Shown here piece by piece: positions 43,608 to 53,044 of a stretch of 64,000 nucleotides of DNA. Position 1 is the first letter of the stretch, and each line of letters starts with the position of its first letter. The stretch comes from ZC4RG30 sp039917615. Its GTDB lineage: Bacteria > Pseudomonadota > Gammaproteobacteria > Steroidobacterales > Steroidobacteraceae. The stretch spans positions 75,857-139,856 of the forward strand of contig JBDSJD010000010.1 of NCBI GenBank assembly GCA_039917615.1, given 5' to 3'. Made by a program: the position numbers and the translations under genes. The notes under the pieces were generated by a model. The model saw nothing but the letters and a program-made list of their open reading frames with translations, did not search any database and was not told where the DNA came from.

Positions 43608-45409
43608 AAGACGAGAAGACGACGAATGCAGACGCGCTTTCCAACGGGCCCGGGAAGCCACGCCGTTCGTTCATCAAGGGAGCCATTGCCAGTAGCGCGG
43701 CTGCTGCAGGGCTCGTTCGCATGCACAATTCGCAGGCTGCCGAGCCACCGGTGTTCGATGGAGCAACCCGCAAGGGCCGTAACCCGGGCGAGTCTGCTAC
43801 GCCTCCTCCGCCACCCGTATACACCGTGGTGCGCGAGAATGGCCTGCTGATCGAACGCAATTTGGCGGTTAAATTGCGCGACGGGGTAAAGATCTACGTT
43901 GACATCTACCGACCCGCCGGAGCTCTGGGCGAAAGGAACCTGGGCGTCATCGTCGGCTGGGGGCCTTACGGCAAGCACACTACGCCACGCACTTACACTC
44001 GTGAGTCGGGCGTCAAGCCAGAGTGGGTATCGAAATACGCGGGCTTCGAAGGTGTCGACCCGTTGTACTGGTGTCAGTACGGTTATGCAGTGATCAGTGC
44101 GGATCCGCGCGGCACCTGGTATTCAGAGGGCGTGATGCATCACGGTGGCATCACGGAGAGCAAGGACTGCTACGACCTCATCGAGTGGGCCGGCACACAG
44201 CCGTGGAGCAACGGCAAGGTGGCGCTGAGTGGCGTTTCCTATCTCGCAGCCATCCAGTATCAGGTCGCTCCGCTCAAGCCCCCGCACTTGGCGGCAATCA
44301 ATCCCTGGGAAGCCTTTTCGGACTGGTACCGCGAATTCGCCTATCACGGCGGCATCCGCGAGACCGGCTTCCTGCCATACGCCACCGGCACCATCAACTG
44401 GTCGCTCACCACCACCGAAGATACAAATACCAACGTGCAGGCCCATCCCATATACGGCCGTTACTGGGAAAGCAAAGAGACTGCACTGGACGAGATCGAG
44501 GTGCCAGCCTTTGTTGTTGCGAGCTGGAGCGATCAGGGATTTCACACCCGCGGCACACTCGAGTGCTTCAAGAAGATGCGTTCGAAGCAGAAATGGTTGT
44601 TGGCACATGGGCAGAAAAAGTGGGGGCATTTCTACGACCCGCAGAATGTGCGACAGCTGCGGACATTCTTCGACCACTTCCTGAAGGGAACGGACAACAC
44701 CGTATTGACCTGGCCGAAAGTGCGCATCGAGGTGCGGGAACGCGCCTACGTGCAGGCGCTGCGTCAGGAGAAAGAGTGGCCTTTGAGCCGCCAGCAGCTT
44801 ACGCCGTTGTATCTGAACGCCGCTGACGCAACCATTGCCAAGGGTGTTCAGGCTACGGTCGCGCAAGTTCGCTACGACTCGGAAGACAAATCCAAGGCGG
44901 CGCATTTCGACTATGTGCTTCCCGAAGACACCGAAATCACGGGCCACATGAAGCTCAAGCTCTGGGTTGCGGCTGCTGCGCACAATGATGCGGACCTGTT
45001 TGTTGCGATCCAGAAGATCGATCGCAACGGCGAGCTGGTCGGGTTTCACTACTATGCCAGCTATGACACTGGCCCCGTAGCACTGGGCTGGCTGCGAGTG
45101 AGCCATCGCGCACTGGACACCAGGCTATCGACTCCCGAACAGCCGATCCAGCATCACCTGCGGGAAGTCATGTTAACGCCCGGAGAAGCAGTGCCGGTCG
45201 AGATCGAAATCTGGCCTTCCTCCACCCTTTTTCGAAAGGGCGAGCGGCTCAGGGTGCTGGTTAAGGGGTCGGATATCTATCCTTATCCAAACCGCGCCGT
45301 GGGCCTTCCGTTGGCGCTGCATGAGGACACCCGCAACAAGGGCGAGCACATCTTCTTCACTGGCGGCCAGTACGATTCACACCTGCTGGTACCAGTGATT
45401 GCCGCCTGA
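43604..45409 (+). CDS. CocE/NonD-family hydrolase with twin-arginine signal
   Basis: 601 residues. The leader contains RRSFIKGAIASSAAAAGL (about 20-37), a clear twin-arginine motif. The alpha/beta hydrolase domain has nucleophile S212 (GVSYLA), DPRGTWYSEG, GWGPYGKHTTP and HGQKKWGHFYDP; a C-terminal jelly-roll follows. Family members cleave esters or amides such as cocaine, glutaryl-7-ACA or X-Pro peptides. The substrate is unknown. It is third in a coupled three-gene export unit and converges on two esterases. Confidence 0.88.
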   Translation: MKDEKTTNADALSNGPGKPRRSFIKGAIASSAAAAGLVRMHNSQAAEPPVFDGATRKGRNPGESATPPPPPVYTVVRENGLLIERNLAVKLRDGVKIYVDIYRPAGALGERNLGVIVGWGPYGKHTTPRTYTRESGVKPEWVSKYAGFEGVDPLYWCQYGYAVISADPRGTWYSEGVMHHGGITESKDCYDLIEWAGTQPWSNGKVALSGVSYLAAIQYQVAPLKPPHLAAINPWEAFSDWYREFAYHGGIRETGFLPYATGTINWSLTTTEDTNTNVQAHPIYGRYWESKETALDEIEVPAFVVASWSDQGFHTRGTLECFKKMRSKQKWLLAHGQKKWGHFYDPQNVRQLRTFFDHFLKGTDNTVLTWPKVRIEVRERAYVQALRQEKEWPLSRQQLTPLYLNAADATIAKGVQATVAQVRYDSEDKSKAAHFDYVLPEDTEITGHMKLKLWVAAAAHNDADLFVAIQKIDRNGELVGFHYYASYDTGPVALGWLRVSHRALDTRLSTPEQPIQHHLREVMLTPGEAVPVEIEIWPSSTLFRKGERLRVLVKGSDIYPYPNRAVGLPLALHEDTRNKGEHIFFTGGQYDSHLLVPVIAA

Positions 45410-45441
45410 CGGAACACCGCAACCGCTCATCGCCCTGCCGA

Positions 45442-47031
45442 CTATTTATTCCCAGGCGGCGAAGTGAGCAGCACCCGCACATCATGAATCGGATCGGACA
45501 CTGCCCGCGAAACAGTGTCGAACACCATGGTCTGCTGGAACTGCGTGTCATAGGCTGGCCAGTAGGTAAGTCCCGATCCGTTGGGACTACCTGTGCGCGC
45601 AAATTGCAGCCAGGCCGCACTCATTGCATTGGCAACTTGCTGCGCCTCGGCGGCGCCCGCTCTTATGGAAGCGCTGACATTGTTGAAGACCATGGGCACG
45701 TCCAGACCATGATGGGCACGCAGGCGCCCGCCGTTGGCCTTTGATTCCCACTCCATGCGATAGAGGTATACGGCCGCACCGCGGGCCTCGGCTTTGCGGT
45801 TTGCGACCGCCCGTGACCCTGCCCCCATGCCAAGTTCCGTAGTCACCGTAAAGAACAGATCACTCGGCGTGGCATTCGGACGCAGCTTGCGCATGCCGGA
45901 TATCACGGAGTCGACCTCCGCATCGGGAATCTGCTTGACCAGATGGCCGCGCAACCTCGCCCAGTCCAGATCGAAAGCGTCGGCTGGGGGAAAGAGGACA
46001 GTGGTTTCATCCTTGTTCGCGCCGACAAGGATCGGGATGTCTGCGGAGACACGCGGGGCGTCTGGTGTGAACGGATGGCGTGGAACCGAACGTCCATCCA
46101 GCACCGGGCCGACGCCCTGGACCTGGCCGCCCGTGGCTGTACTCAGAGCGGCGAGCAACTGCTTTACCGGCACCGCCTGCAGTGCCTTCACTTCATCGGC
46201 CCGCAAGTGAAGCAACGCACGCGCGGCGTCTGTTGTTTTGCGGGCCTCCTCCGCGGTAATGGCCAGCAGCCCGAAGCCGCTTTGCATGATGGCCCGCTTG
46301 AATAGACCCTTGGCCTTGGGCATCGCCAGCAATGCGGATACTTTTCCGCCACCGCCCGATTCACCGAAGATCGTCACCTGCGCTGGATCGCCACCGAATT
46401 GCGCAATGTTGTCGCGCACCCAGTGCAGTGCCGCAATGATGTCGAGTTGGCCGACATTGCCCGAATCCGCGAATTCCGGGCCGGCATCCGGGCCGAGGTA
46501 CATATAACCGAGAGCGTTGAGCCGATGGTTAAGCGAGACAATTACCGTGTCGCCCTGACGCGCGAGATTGGTCCCGTCTGTCGAGGGCGAAGCGCCTGAA
46601 CCTGCGACATAGCCTCCGCCATGCAACCAGACCATGACTGGCCTGCGCTTGCCGTCTTGAACACCCGGCGTCCAGACATTCAGCACCAGGCAGTCTTCGC
46701 TGGTGGGGATCGACCCATCATCCGGCTTCTCACCGCCGCCAGTAGGAGGCATCTGCGGACATTGGTCTCCATAAGCTAGAGCGTCGCGTACGCCCTCCCA
46801 AGCCGATGGCGGCGGCGGTGGCTTGAATCGATTTGCACCACCGGTATTGCCACCGTAGTGAATCCCCTTGAACACCTGGATGCCACCCGCCACTGTCCCG
46901 CGTAGCGCACCTTTGGTTGTTGTGGCTATGGGCGCCTCCGCCCGTTCGCCAGAGAGGGCAGCTGTGGACGCAGACATGAGCAGGGCCAGTAGTGTGCAGG
47001 CAAGCACCACCGACCTGCGCTGCGGCTTCAC
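45442..47031 (-). CDS. Carboxylesterase type B, exported
   Basis: 529 residues with a signal peptide (cut near TAALS, about 25). Oxyanion HGGG (137-140), nucleophile S225 in FGESGGGGK, and the acid/His segments NKDETTVLF and RAHHGLDVP complete the triad. It hydrolyses carboxylic esters in the periplasm or outside. The start overlaps the stop of the upstream hydrolase gene by 4 nt, so the two esterases are coupled. Confidence 0.9.
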   Translation of the reverse strand: MKPQRRSVVLACTLLALLMSASTAALSGERAEAPIATTTKGALRGTVAGGIQVFKGIHYGGNTGGANRFKPPPPPSAWEGVRDALAYGDQCPQMPPTGGGEKPDDGSIPTSEDCLVLNVWTPGVQDGKRRPVMVWLHGGGYVAGSGASPSTDGTNLARQGDTVIVSLNHRLNALGYMYLGPDAGPEFADSGNVGQLDIIAALHWVRDNIAQFGGDPAQVTIFGESGGGGKVSALLAMPKAKGLFKRAIMQSGFGLLAITAEEARKTTDAARALLHLRADEVKALQAVPVKQLLAALSTATGGQVQGVGPVLDGRSVPRHPFTPDAPRVSADIPILVGANKDETTVLFPPADAFDLDWARLRGHLVKQIPDAEVDSVISGMRKLRPNATPSDLFFTVTTELGMGAGSRAVANRKAEARGAAVYLYRMEWESKANGGRLRAHHGLDVPMVFNNVSASIRAGAAEAQQVANAMSAAWLQFARTGSPNGSGLTYWPAYDTQFQQTMVFDTVSRAVSDPIHDVRVLLTSPPGNK

Positions 47032-47975
47032 TTGGCTTGCACCTTGCCGCTTGGCGCAGACAACATCATCCGGAGCAGCGCTTCGGTTTCATTGACCAGG
47101 ATGCCGTCGCCGTGACTCTTGCCCCGCCGGAACATGTCGGCCACCAACCTGCCACCGCCGCATTTGGAATATTCAAAAACTTCCGACGTGCCGGCTTTGG
47201 GCTGGGTATCGACAATATCGGCCTTGCGCACCCGCGCTCCGCAGGCGAATTTCTGCGCCAATGGCGAGGTCTCTGGAAGACCCGTTATTTCTTTTTCACC
47301 GGTTGTGAATATGAATGAGAAGTCGCAGCTTGGGGTGGGTTCGACACTTGGTTTTGCGCCAGGATCTGGCGCCCCCGGCGGCCATTTGGTAACGCCCGGA
47401 GGTCGAGGGCCAAAGAAATCGGGCACATATTCCACCTTGCCGATACGGCCGCCCGACATGCTCAACAAGCCATCCGCCTTGTTGGCGAAGAAGGGAGTGC
47501 AGACCAATCGAGTCGCGGTGATGCCTCCCTGTGAGTGTCCGGCGAGCCAGAACGTTTTGATATTTGCCTTGCCAAAATTCTCGAACACGAGATCGACGAT
47601 GCGCTGCAGGATGACGTCGTCGGCTTCGCCATTCCAGATACGGCTGGTTGTCGCGGAAGTTGGTGTGGCGACTACCAGGCGATACCTCTGCAGGTAGTCG
47701 CCTGTCGGAAAGTAGTTCCGCATCCTCGCCCCAGTTCCGCCGGCGCCGTGCATGCTGAGAATGAAATTGACCTTCTCTCCAGGCTGCAAGTCGCAGGGAA
47801 ACTCCAGGTAGAACTTGCGGCCCGACTGGGGCTCGACAGCCTCGCCCGGTTCAGCCGGCTGGGCAGTGCAGACTGATCCGGCGATTCGCAGTGGTTCGGC
47901 AAAGGCGTGGCCGCCACATGCCAGAACAAGCCCGAAAATGGCAAGCATTCGTGTGAACAAAAGCCGGAAATTCAT
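47028..47975 (-). CDS. Exported alpha/beta hydrolase, poly(3-hydroxybutyrate) depolymerase/feruloyl esterase-like
   Basis: 315 residues from ATG 47975. Signal peptide (to about HAFA, 26), HGAGGTGARMRNYF oxyanion region, nucleophile S148 in AGHSQGG, and a C-terminal KSHGDG that may hold the catalytic His. The layout is that of the LpqC/PHB-depolymerase-like esterases, but substrates range from polyesters to feruloyl sugars. Coupled with the type B carboxylesterase that follows. Confidence 0.8.
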   Translation of the reverse strand: MNFRLLFTRMLAIFGLVLACGGHAFAEPLRIAGSVCTAQPAEPGEAVEPQSGRKFYLEFPCDLQPGEKVNFILSMHGAGGTGARMRNYFPTGDYLQRYRLVVATPTSATTSRIWNGEADDVILQRIVDLVFENFGKANIKTFWLAGHSQGGITATRLVCTPFFANKADGLLSMSGGRIGKVEYVPDFFGPRPPGVTKWPPGAPDPGAKPSVEPTPSCDFSFIFTTGEKEITGLPETSPLAQKFACGARVRKADIVDTQPKAGTSEVFEYSKCGGGRLVADMFRRGKSHGDGILVNETEALLRMMLSAPSGKVQAK

Positions 47976-48072
47976 GGCAAGCCCCTGATCGTAATTGTCA
48001 AAACAGAGTACGCCAGCGCCGTCGAATTTCCAAATGCGACACTGAGGACTTTGGGGTAAGGTCCTGACCTGT

Positions 48073-49668
48073 ATGGACAGAAGATCCAAGCCGGTTCCGG
48101 TTGCCCGCTTCATCGGCCTTGCGACAGCGAGTTACGCCATCGTGGCCGGGAGTTTGAGTTTGGCCGGCTGGATCTGGGAAGTTCCACAATTGAGGGATTG
48201 GAGCGGAAGCGGAATAACCATCAAGACAAATGCCGCCCTTCTCGTCATAGCGGGGGGCGCAATACTGGTCGGCATAATCAAAGCTGGAACTCGATGTATC
48301 TGGTGCCGTTGGTTGTCGGCAGCCGTAATCGCAGTGGGGGGAATGACGCTGCTTGAACACGTTTTGTCCCTGGACCTTGCCATCGATACCTTGCTATTCC
48401 AGGAACCTGTTGGAATGCGCGCCACCGCTGCGCCGAATCGCATGGGTCCGCCGGCTTCCGTATGCTTCTTTCTGCTCGGCATAGGGTTCTGGCTTCGCGT
48501 GGGCCGCGCCCAGTTGCATGGTTACGCCGCAGCTTGTGGGGTAGCTGTCTTCGCGATCGCCCTGCTCTCGCTCATTGGACATTGGTACGGCGCAACCGCT
48601 GCGTACGCGATTCCCCGGCTCACCGGCATCGCATTTCAAACCGTGACAATGCTGCTCGCCCTGAGTCTGGGTTTAACTATTGCCTGTGCGAGGAATGAAC
48701 CGGCGAGAACACTATTCGCAGGAGACAGCGCTGGGATGCTGGCTCGACGCCTGCTGCCGTTTCTTATCGGGATACCCATACTCCTGGGCTTGCTGCGCAT
48801 CGAGGGACAGCGTCAAGGGCTGTTCGACCAGACATTCGGCACCGCTTTGCGCACGTGGATTGAAGTCGGGATGATCTGCGGGATTGCGTGGTGGAGCTTC
48901 CGCGCAATTCGCGCGCGTGACCGCCAGCAATCGGCGCTGGAAGCGGCCTTGCGTGATGAGCACTCGCGCAAGGACGCTTTTCTCGCAACCTTGTCGCATG
49001 AGCTGCGGAATCCCCTTGCGCCAATTCGCAACTCCGCAACTCTTCTTGCGCGACACACATCGCTGGGCCCACCCTACAACCAGGCTGCGGAAATCATCGA
49101 ACGACACGTGCGCCACATGGCCCGGCTGCTCGACGAGTTACTGGATTTGTCACGGCTTACGCGCGGCCGTCTGGAGTTGCGACCAACGGACCACGACTTG
49201 AACTCGAGCGTGGCCATGGCCATTGAAGCCACCAGGCCCGCAATCGAGGCAGCGGGACACGAATTCGCGATCACGCTTCACCCGCAACCGATCGTCATTG
49301 CCGGAGATCCAGACCGCTTGGCACAGGTGATATCCAACCTCCTTACCAACGCCTGCAAGTACACGCCACAACCCGGACGCATTCGACTGCAGACAACACT
49401 GCGGCTTGATGCGGCAGTGGTTACAGTTTCAGATTCGGGAGCCGGTATTGACCTCATTCAGCAGAGCAAGATCTTCGAGCTGTTCTACCAAGGGGAACGT
49501 CGTGACCTTTCGCAAGAAGGCTTGGGAGTCGGACTGTGGCTTTGCAAGGCAATAGCGGAATTGCACGGTGGCCGGATTGAAGTGGCCAGCGAGGGATTAG
49601 GCAAAGGTTCCACATTCATCTTGACGCTGCCTATTTTTTCGGGGAACGCGCCCCAACAGGCGAGGTAA
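48073..49668 (+). CDS. Membrane sensor histidine kinase, orphan
   Basis: 531 residues. Several membrane segments (about 12-270) of MASE-like type without an extracellular loop of note, then a short coiled linker, phospho-acceptor H309 (LSHELRNPLAP), N box (SNLLTNACKYTP), G1 (DSGAGID) and G2 (EGLGVGLWLCKAI). Autophosphorylates and passes phosphate to a response regulator, but none is adjacent. It diverges from the esterase pair, so that pair is a possible target. The stimulus is unknown. Confidence 0.9.
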   Translation: MDRRSKPVPVARFIGLATASYAIVAGSLSLAGWIWEVPQLRDWSGSGITIKTNAALLVIAGGAILVGIIKAGTRCIWCRWLSAAVIAVGGMTLLEHVLSLDLAIDTLLFQEPVGMRATAAPNRMGPPASVCFFLLGIGFWLRVGRAQLHGYAAACGVAVFAIALLSLIGHWYGATAAYAIPRLTGIAFQTVTMLLALSLGLTIACARNEPARTLFAGDSAGMLARRLLPFLIGIPILLGLLRIEGQRQGLFDQTFGTALRTWIEVGMICGIAWWSFRAIRARDRQQSALEAALRDEHSRKDAFLATLSHELRNPLAPIRNSATLLARHTSLGPPYNQAAEIIERHVRHMARLLDELLDLSRLTRGRLELRPTDHDLNSSVAMAIEATRPAIEAAGHEFAITLHPQPIVIAGDPDRLAQVISNLLTNACKYTPQPGRIRLQTTLRLDAAVVTVSDSGAGIDLIQQSKIFELFYQGERRDLSQEGLGVGLWLCKAIAELHGGRIEVASEGLGKGSTFILTLPIFSGNAPQQAR

Positions 49669-49671
49669 AGC

Positions 49672-50316
49672 TCAGGTCTGGCCCGCTCGTCCGACCCGCC
49701 GGCGCTGTGCCGCGCGAACAACAAACACCAGTGCGCCGCAAAGCATAAGAGCGTATGTCCCCGGCTCCGGTACCGGCAGCAGTGCGCCGCGAATCTCTCC
49801 GCCCGTGAACTGTGTCGAGTGGAAGTTGATGTAGGCGCGGCCTTCGAGAATGTTTGCCAGCTGCGCCGCCAGCGTCGTGTTGTTACCTTCAGGCGCATTC
49901 CATATGCCGCTGAAGGTTCCGCCCACACCGGAAGCAAGGGGCGTCATTGCAAAATTGTTTGGGTTGTTGTCGTTGAACGGACCGCCGAAGAAGCCCCAGA
50001 CGACCGGTCCGTTGCTCGTTGGGGTGACCAGCGGACCGGCATGAATATGCGCAGCCACCAGATTGTCGTTGGTATCCGCGCTCTGCGAGCCCGTTACGTC
50101 CAGGCCGAAGATAGTGGCGATGAACGACATCGCGGTCTTGTCATCGTTGATGGTAAATATGGCCGAGCCCGAAGACGTGCGCGGCAAACCAATATTCGTC
50201 AACGGACTGGCCGGCGGATTCTCCTGGTTGTTGGTCAGGTTTGCCGTCAGGACGATGGCAGACGACGCGCTTGCAGAGAACAGACAGGTGGCCAAGGCAA
50301 TGGCAATCTTATTCAT
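49672..50316 (-). CDS. CHRD-domain protein with PEP-CTERM sorting signal
   Basis: 214 residues: signal peptide (to about SSA, 20), a CHRD domain (TANLTNNQENPP, AHIHAGP, INFHSTQFTGGEIRG), and a C-terminal sorting signal VPEPGTYALMLCGAL followed by a hydrophobic stretch and RRR. Such proteins are processed by exosortase and released to the surface or matrix. No exosortase gene is in the window. Function of CHRD is unknown. Confidence 0.92.
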   Translation of the reverse strand: MNKIAIALATCLFSASASSAIVLTANLTNNQENPPASPLTNIGLPRTSSGSAIFTINDDKTAMSFIATIFGLDVTGSQSADTNDNLVAAHIHAGPLVTPTSNGPVVWGFFGGPFNDNNPNNFAMTPLASGVGGTFSGIWNAPEGNNTTLAAQLANILEGRAYINFHSTQFTGGEIRGALLPVPEPGTYALMLCGALVFVVRAAQRRRVGRAGQT

Positions 50317-50429
50317 AGGCGCCTCAGAGCAGGGTGGGCGATCGATTGAGGCTCTGAATCTGCGCTTTTGGTTCGTGTGGTCTCAAGACCTCGTGCGGTA
50401 CATGCGATCGTAGTAAGGAGCGAGTATTT

Positions 50430-50451
50430 TTCGTAGGTCCATGACTACGAA
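50430..50451. promoter_or_regulatory. Inverted repeat upstream of the CHRD/PEP-CTERM gene
   Basis: TTCGTAG and CTACGAA form a perfect 7-bp dyad around an 8-nt centre, about 115 bp from the CHRD start. It may be a regulator site or the first half of a hairpin; no regulator is assigned. Confidence 0.35.
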
Positions 50452-50465
50452 CGGCTAGGCTTGTG

Positions 50466-50491
50466 AAAAAAAGCCCCCGGCGGTTTGCCGG
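50466..50491 (-). terminator. Rho-independent-like terminator, minus strand
   Basis: Read on the minus strand, CCGGC-AAACC-GCCGG is a perfect hairpin followed by GGGC and seven T residues (plus-strand A tract 50466-50472). No annotated minus-strand gene ends here. Confidence 0.5.
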
Positions 50492-50683
50492 TCCACTTTG
50501 GCGAGAAGGTCAGGGGCAGACCCACTACATCCGTGCTTACGTGTGAGACATTGCCTACAGGTGAGCGACCCGATCGGATGACGACGACATTTGGATGGCC
50601 GCGCCTGGCCCGCCGTTTCACCTTACCTTGCCGTTACATTCCCTCTTCCCGTTCGTTCAAGGGGTCAGCAAACGTGGGGTTCC

Positions 50684-51238
50684 ATGGCCGACGTCAGAAA
50701 AGAGCAGTTCCATAGACTGGTGGCGCCGCACCTCGAGCGCCTGTTCCGCGTCGCCTGCCGGCTGCTCGGCAACACGGCCGATGCCCGGGATCTGGTCCAG
50801 GACACCTGTGTGATCGCTTGCGAAAACCTCACCGAACTCGCGGCGAACTCGCATCCAGAGCGGTGGTTGCTGCGCGTGCAGCGCAACCGCTTCATCGACC
50901 GGGCGCGACGCCTGCAACGGGGACCAGTGGTGACGCTGAGAGTCCCGGCCCGCACCGACAGGTGGGCCAGCACCGAGGCAGGACCCGAGGAACTGCTGCA
51001 GCGAGACGAAGAGGAGCGCGCGCTGGATCTGGCATTCCAGAAGCTGGACGAAACTCACCGGCTGCTGTTGTCGCTGCGTGCAGAAGGCTACGGACTGGCT
51101 GAGATCGAAGCCATCACCGGCATCGGCAGGGATGTGCTTCGCGCCCGCCTGCATCGCGCGCGACGTAGCCTCGCGCAGCATCTTGACGCGCAGCAACACC
51201 CTGCGACTCACTCCACCCGCATCGGGAGCACGACATGA
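50684..51238 (+). CDS. ECF-subfamily RNA polymerase sigma factor
   Basis: 184 residues from ATG 50684 with GTGGGG upstream. Region 2 (LFRVACRLLGNTADARDLVQ) and region 4 (LDLAFQKLDETHRLLLSLRA with LAEIEAITGIGRDVLRARLH) are intact. It directs RNA polymerase to a stress or envelope regulon. Its stop overlaps by 4 nt the start of a zinc-finger membrane protein, the usual anti-sigma position. Confidence 0.92.
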   Translation: MADVRKEQFHRLVAPHLERLFRVACRLLGNTADARDLVQDTCVIACENLTELAANSHPERWLLRVQRNRFIDRARRLQRGPVVTLRVPARTDRWASTEAGPEELLQRDEEERALDLAFQKLDETHRLLLSLRAEGYGLAEIEAITGIGRDVLRARLHRARRSLAQHLDAQQHPATHSTRIGSTT

Positions 51239-52947
51239 ACTGCAGTGACATCAGTCTCTTCCTCGACGACCGCGACATTGGCGCGCTGGACGATGGACTT
51301 CGGAAGGCCGTCGATACACATGTAGCTGCATGTCCCGACTGCGCGCGCGATTGGAAGCTGCATACGCGACTGGTGAGCAGGAAACTCCCTGCACTGCCGA
51401 CCGGCCTTCTCAATGACTGCAGTGCACTGGCCATCAGTGGCCCTGCCGCAAGCCGTTCTCGCAGAATCTGGAACCGGGGCGCACTGGCTGCCGGCGTCGC
51501 TGTGCTGGTTGCCGCTGCAGCAACTCTGATGTTTTATGGCGCCCCTGGAACTGGCAGCGCAGAGGTCGCGTCCGCCTCTTCTGCCGGCACTGAAGCGCAG
51601 GACCGCAGCGTCCTGGCCGGCACCTCTTCGCCGAGTTCATCGCAGGACGTTTTGCGGGCGCAGGTGAATACCCCGTCCGCGGTGCCCAACGCAGCGCCAG
51701 AGCCGCAAGCCGTGGGGAACAACACGTTCTCCGTGCGACTCTCAACTTTGCAGGACGACACGCTGGGAGGATTCGATAAGTCGGTCTTCGACATCTTCCG
51801 CACCGCCGCGATCGACAAACTGCGCCAGACACCAGGCCTCATCCTGGTGCTGGCAGAATCCTCCACATACGGACAAACCGTCGATTTCGAAATCACCCTC
51901 TCTGCAGTCCGCCAGAACGGCAAGCTAAGGGGCCGCCTGGATGTCAGCAAATCCGGACCCAATCCTGTGGTCCTGCCCATAAGGGGCGCGTTGGGGCAGG
52001 ATTGCGCCCCTTCCTGCTTCCAAGACGCCATCACCCTCGGCGAATCGATGGCCGGGCTGGCGGCCAAAATGATGATGCCCTCCGCTGCTGCAAGTAAGTC
52101 TGCATTGCTGCAACAATTGCAGGACTTCTCGTTGGCGCCGCAGCAGCGCCTTGAAGCCCTGCAGGGTCTGGACTCGCGCAACTTGGGGGTCCGTCAAGGA
52201 GGCCTTCGGACCGATCCCAGTGGCGATTCGCTGCGAGATCCGGCAGTCATACGTGCTGTCCTCGAACTCGCCTCCGTGGCCTCCAGTCCCGAGCAGCGCG
52301 CCGAGATCTGGAAGACGGTGCGCACCATCAGGAGTCCAGCTCTGGTCGAACCGCTCGCCCGTGCCGCGCAGCTGGATTCGGACAGCACAGTCCGCGCCGA
52401 AGCGGTCGCCACACTGATGGCGGACTTCGTGGACGATCCACGTGCCCGCGCGGCGTTCGAACAGACTGCAACGGCGGATTCCCACCCGATGGTGCGCGCG
52501 CTTGCCCAGAGCGGGCTGTCGGGCGAGGCGACATGGAACAGTTACATCCTCGCCTCTCTCAAAGACACGACGCTGTCCGATGCACAGAGACTGGATGCTG
52601 TGCTCTTCCATGCGCGCAATTCCGCAGCTTCGGCCCAGCCCCTGGCTGGCCTGCTGGACGACGACGCGATCAAGGCGCTGGCCCTGGTGCTACCCCGGAC
52701 CGAGGTCCCTGGCACGCGCACGTTGCTGAATCACCTGGTGTCGATAAAACATCCCGCGATCACCGGCATGCTGCTCGCCAGCATCGAACGGCCCGATTCG
52801 CGATTTGACAGGAGACTGGTTATGCAGATGCTCGCCGACCGGCTCTCGCAACCGGGAGTCCGCGCGGCGCTCGAGAAGATTGCCACTGCCGACCCGGACG
52901 AGCAGTCGCGCAAGTTTGCCGCGCAGGCATTGAAGGACGACGAGTAA
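51235..52947 (+). CDS. Anti-sigma-like zinc-finger membrane protein with HEAT repeats
   Basis: 570 residues. N-terminal zf-HC2 motif with H29, C33 and C36 (HVAACPDCA) in the cytoplasm; one membrane helix (about 82-104, GALAAGVAVLVAAAATLMFY); a periplasmic region with a beta-rich part (about 160-290); then HEAT-like helical repeats (about 300-570, e.g. PLARAAQLDSDSTVRAEAVA, MVRALAQSGLSGEATW). Coupled to the ECF sigma gene, it probably binds that sigma and releases it on an envelope signal sensed by the repeat domain. The fusion is unusual, since most zf-HC2 anti-sigmas are far shorter. Confidence 0.85.
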   Translation: MNCSDISLFLDDRDIGALDDGLRKAVDTHVAACPDCARDWKLHTRLVSRKLPALPTGLLNDCSALAISGPAASRSRRIWNRGALAAGVAVLVAAAATLMFYGAPGTGSAEVASASSAGTEAQDRSVLAGTSSPSSSQDVLRAQVNTPSAVPNAAPEPQAVGNNTFSVRLSTLQDDTLGGFDKSVFDIFRTAAIDKLRQTPGLILVLAESSTYGQTVDFEITLSAVRQNGKLRGRLDVSKSGPNPVVLPIRGALGQDCAPSCFQDAITLGESMAGLAAKMMMPSAAASKSALLQQLQDFSLAPQQRLEALQGLDSRNLGVRQGGLRTDPSGDSLRDPAVIRAVLELASVASSPEQRAEIWKTVRTIRSPALVEPLARAAQLDSDSTVRAEAVATLMADFVDDPRARAAFEQTATADSHPMVRALAQSGLSGEATWNSYILASLKDTTLSDAQRLDAVLFHARNSAASAQPLAGLLDDDAIKALALVLPRTEVPGTRTLLNHLVSIKHPAITGMLLASIERPDSRFDRRLVMQMLADRLSQPGVRAALEKIATADPDEQSRKFAAQALKDDE

Positions 52948-53044
52948 CCTGGAGTACGGGTTGTACCGTCTAGCATCACGTTTCGCCCCAGGCGGCCTTG
53001 CTTACAAGTCCCCTGCCGTTTGATCCTGACGTTTGCCCCACACG

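Larger units (their letters stand above)
50317..50683. other. Intergenic region between the CHRD gene and the ECF sigma gene
   Basis: 367 bp with no supported gene. It holds the promoters of two divergent genes, an inverted repeat at 50430-50451, a short dyad (GGTCTTGAGACC on the minus strand) and a terminator-like hairpin at 50466-50491. Confidence 0.5.
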
